Positions 6,582 to 8,330 of a DNA stretch of 8,330 nt are shown one piece after another. Numbering within the stretch: the stretch's first letter is position 1; each line of letters begins with the position of its first letter. The translations under genes and the position numbers were made by a program. The notes beneath the pieces are model-generated. The model saw nothing but the letters and a program-made list of their open reading frames with translations. It had not been told where the DNA came from and searched no databases. The DNA comes from Akkermansia sp. (GTDB lineage: Bacteria > Verrucomicrobiota > Verrucomicrobiia > Verrucomicrobiales > Akkermansiaceae): assembly GCA_020047775.1 (NCBI GenBank), contig JAIFNK010000080.1, forward strand, positions 1-8,330, given 5' to 3'.

Positions 6582-7341
6582 GGGACGGTTTGCCGGAGAC
6601 GAAGATTTCCGCGAGTTTCTCCCGGAATTGTTTTTCCGTGAGATTGCGCAGGAGTGTGCCGTTCTCGCAGATCGAAATGCCGCCGGTCTCCTCGCTGACG
6701 GCCACGGCGATGGCATCCGTGCGCTCGGTGAGGCCGATCGCGGCGCGGTGGCGCAGGCCGGTGGAGCGGTCCTTCATCTCCCGCTCGGTCACCGGAAAGA
6801 CGCAGGCCGCCCCAGCCACGCGTTCATCCGCGATGATCATGCCGCCGTCGTGAAGCGGGGCCTTGGGGTGGAACACGGTCATCGCGAGTTCCGGCGAGAA
6901 CTGCGCGTCGAGCACCACGCCGCTGTCCAGGTGCTCCTTGAGACTGATGCCCCGCTGGATCGCGAACAGCGCTCCGATGCGTTTTTTGGAAAGCAGGATC
7001 ACCGCATCCGCGAAGCGCTCAAGGAAGGCGAGCCGCTGCTTGCTCGAAAAGGAAAACAGCGGATTACTCCCCAGTCGGGCCAGGCCGTTGCGCAGCTCCG
7101 GTTGGAAAATCACGATCAGCGCGACCGTCAGAATGGTGGCGGCCCCCTTGAGCATCCAGCTGATCACCTCGAATCTGAAAATCGTGGAAACCAAGGTCAG
7201 CACGACCAGAATCGTCCCGAGTCCCACCAGGATCTGGGCACCCCGAGTCGCGCGGAACGCCCGATAAACTTGATAGATGCACGTGGCGAGAAGCAGGATC
7301 TCGATGCCGTCCCCCCAGTGATCTTGTATGAATTTCCACAT
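6502..7341 (-). CDS. cdaA: Membrane-bound diadenylate cyclase CdaA (DacA), makes c-di-AMP
   Basis: Joins two ATP into the second messenger cyclic di-AMP, which controls potassium and osmolyte transport and wall homeostasis in many bacteria. The 279 residues fit the family. Three predicted membrane helices lie at about 13-26, 36-53 and 66-80, followed by a linker and a DisA_N domain (about 105-225). Signatures are P-L-H-D165-G-G167 (the DGA motif position) and R197-H-R199-A-A-I-G, then V-S-E-E-T-G-G-I-S at 215-223. Two positions differ from the Firmicutes consensus: DGG for DGA, and GLRHR for GTRHR. Both may simply be lineage variants. Residues from about 254 to 279 are polar and proline-rich and are encoded in the overlap with the next gene. 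The ATG at 7341 gives the normal N-terminus (MWKFIQDHW); no clear ribosome site is seen. It is divergent from the toxin-antitoxin pair. Confidence 0.95.
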   Translation of the reverse strand: MWKFIQDHWGDGIEILLLATCIYQVYRAFRATRGAQILVGLGTILVVLTLVSTIFRFEVISWMLKGAATILTVALIVIFQPELRNGLARLGSNPLFSFSSKQRLAFLERFADAVILLSKKRIGALFAIQRGISLKEHLDSGVVLDAQFSPELAMTVFHPKAPLHDGGMIIADERVAGAACVFPVTEREMKDRSTGLRHRAAIGLTERTDAIAVAVSEETGGISICENGTLLRNLTEKQFREKLAEIFVSGKPSHETEPGPQLDRKGPVPPSGDRDLVSD

Positions 7342-7497
7342 CGGAATTGTCTTGTGGGAGAGGCTACACCCGGCGGGTCCAAGGAGGCAACCTTAGAAAT
7401 TCCGGCTGCCGCGGTTTGTCCCGCAAATCGAGGCACCTCATCGATGGCCCTCCAGTCCCGCACTGCCGGGAATCATTTTCTGTATTGCGATGCCTCG

Positions 7498-7514
7498 CTT
7501 CGTGTAATACGAAG
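7498..7514. promoter_or_regulatory. Palindrome before the antitoxin start, possible autoregulatory operator
   Basis: CTTCGT (7498-7503) and ACGAAG (7509-7514) form a perfect 6-bp inverted repeat around GTAAT, ending 5 bases before the antitoxin ATG at 7520. RHH antitoxins usually bind short palindromes over their own promoter, so this is the natural operator candidate. The right arm could also act as a weak ribosome site (GAAG). No convincing -35/-10 pair could be assigned nearby. Confidence 0.4.
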
Positions 7515-7519
7515 ACGGC

Positions 7520-7777
7520 ATGCAAACACTCGTTCTGCGTATCCCCGACGACTTGGCCAGAGAACTGGATGCCGAGGCGAAGAAGACCCATCTGACGAAG
7601 TCGGAAGTCGCCCGTAGGCGGCTCATCGCCGCAGGTTCGCAAAGTCATGCCGCGGCCTCCGGCTTTGATCTGATCGCGGATTTGATCGGCACTGTTGAGG
7701 GCGGCCCTGCCGATATGAGTAGCCGGAAAAAGGAATGCCTGAAATCGACAAGTTATGGGAAATCCCGTCATCGTTGA
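7520..7777 (+). CDS. Ribbon-helix-helix antitoxin (CopG/VapB-like) of a toxin-antitoxin pair
   Basis: An 85-residue protein beginning MQTLVLRIPDDLARELD. A short basic beta strand (residues 2-7) followed by two helices (about 9-21 and 26-38, LTKSEVARRRLIAAG) is the standard ribbon-helix-helix DNA-binding fold. The C-terminal half (FDLIADLIGTVEGGPADMS, then a basic lysine/arginine end) would be the part that wraps the toxin. It overlaps the PIN-domain toxin gene by 23 bases in another frame, the usual antitoxin-first order, so the two are translationally coupled. It likely represses its own operon through the palindrome at 7498-7514. The VapB label is by partner; RHH is one of several VapB fold types. 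Confidence 0.85.
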   Translation: MQTLVLRIPDDLARELDAEAKKTHLTKSEVARRRLIAAGSQSHAAASGFDLIADLIGTVEGGPADMSSRKKECLKSTSYGKSRHR

Positions 7778-8162
7778 TGCGTCGTTTCTCGTCGCCCTCT
7801 GGCGGAGGAACGATCAGAACCACCCATGGGCGATCCGGCAGGCCCGCCTCCATCCGCCGCCTTGGATCACCTGCGAGTCCGTTCTTTCCGAAGCCGATCA
7901 CCTTCTCGCTCCCGAGGGCTGCGCCACTCTCCGCCAAGCCTGCCGCCGTGGAGCTCTCCGGATCGCCCCGCTCCATGAGGAAGCCTTCATTCCTGTCCTC
8001 GATCTCCTGGACAAATATGCCGACGTCCCCATGAGCATCGCCGACGCCTGTCTGGTGCGCCTTACGGAGATCCTGCCCGATCCCCTCCTTCTCACCACCG
8101 ACTCCGACTTCAAGATCTACCGCCGCCTCGGCCGGCGGGTGATTCCCACCCGAATGCCTTGA
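7755..8162 (+). CDS. PIN-domain toxin (VapC-like ribonuclease)
   Basis: A 135-residue PIN-domain protein, the normal size for VapC toxins. The acidic metal-binding set is visible: D8 in VIVDASFLVAL, E41 in ITCESVLSEADHLL, D97 in MSIADACLVRL, and D116/D118 in LLTTDSDFKIYRRLG. VapC toxins are Mg-dependent RNases that cut tRNA or rRNA to slow translation when the antitoxin is degraded; the target here cannot be predicted. The ATG at 7755 lies inside the antitoxin gene, 23 bases before its stop, with no strong ribosome site, which fits coupled translation. All catalytic positions are present and the frame is intact, so the toxin is probably active. No gene follows within the remaining 168 bases. 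Confidence 0.9.
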   Translation: MGNPVIVDASFLVALWRRNDQNHPWAIRQARLHPPPWITCESVLSEADHLLAPEGCATLRQACRRGALRIAPLHEEAFIPVLDLLDKYADVPMSIADACLVRLTEILPDPLLLTTDSDFKIYRRLGRRVIPTRMP

Positions 8163-8330
8163 GGTGCCGACCGAAGCTCAATGGCTTTAAGGATTGGATA
8201 GAATTTCGGCTGATTTCCTTATCCCGGTAGGGATTTCAGCGGGTAGCCCGGGGTCGAGGAGCGGTAGCGACGACTCCCCCGGGTCTCGATTTTCAGAGAA
8301 TTCGCACCCTGAAAGGCGTGCTAGACGGGC
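8163..8330. repeat. Gene-free end region with a strong GC-rich hairpin, probable dispersed repeat
   Basis: No frame in this 168-base stretch looks coding, and stops are frequent. It contains a strong inverted repeat: CCCGGGG at 8247-8253 pairs with CCCCGGG at 8277-8283, and the inner TCG/CGA also pair with a 3-base bulge. A smaller pair (GCAC / GTGC) flanks CCTGAAAGGC near 8306-8322. The arrangement resembles palindromic dispersed repeats seen between genes in Verrucomicrobiota, but copy number cannot be judged from one window. There is no T run after the hairpin, so it is a poor intrinsic terminator for the toxin operon. Confidence 0.4.

Noticed and set aside
6559..7617. Long plus-strand open frame opposite cdaA
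   Set aside because: Opposite a clear diadenylate cyclase; the translation has no domain and runs through the divergent intergenic region into the antitoxin gene.

Overview
This is a GC-rich bacterial chromosome segment that most resembles Verrucomicrobiota (Luteolibacter or Haloferula-like Verrucomicrobiaceae). The assignment is an inference from the style of the proteins: a DUF3500 secreted protein, a Verrucomicrobiota-like RHH/PIN pair, and short palindromic repeats in the gaps. There is no rRNA or other marker gene to prove it.

Layout. The left third (1-3202, + strand) is the 3' end of a type I restriction-modification operon. It holds the last 51 codons of a COG2865-type ATP-binding protein, then a complete hsdR 4 bases downstream. 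The hsdM and hsdS genes would lie upstream, outside the window. hsdR converges on a minus-strand pair: a secreted DUF3500 protein (4132-5133) followed by tlyA (3261-4034). The gap between these two is almost filled by a tandem array of three 29-bp hairpin units. Divergent from DUF3500 is a class I DAHP synthase gene (5252-6316, +), the first step of the shikimate pathway. It is followed by a hairpin that may be its terminator.

The second minus-strand unit is a membrane diadenylate cyclase gene, cdaA (6502-7341). It overlaps by 80 bases a 60-aa, one-helix protein (6399-6581) whose helix looks like the membrane anchor of YbbR/CdaR, the usual partner of CdaA, without any YbbR domains. Divergent from cdaA is an RHH antitoxin/PIN toxin pair (7520-8162, +) with overlapping genes and a palindrome just before the antitoxin start. 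The last 168 bases hold no gene but have a strong GC-rich hairpin, probably part of a dispersed repeat.

No clearly new multi-gene system is visible. The best leads are the minimal CdaR-like protein overlapping cdaA, the hairpin array in front of tlyA, and the accessory ATP-binding protein joined to hsdR.
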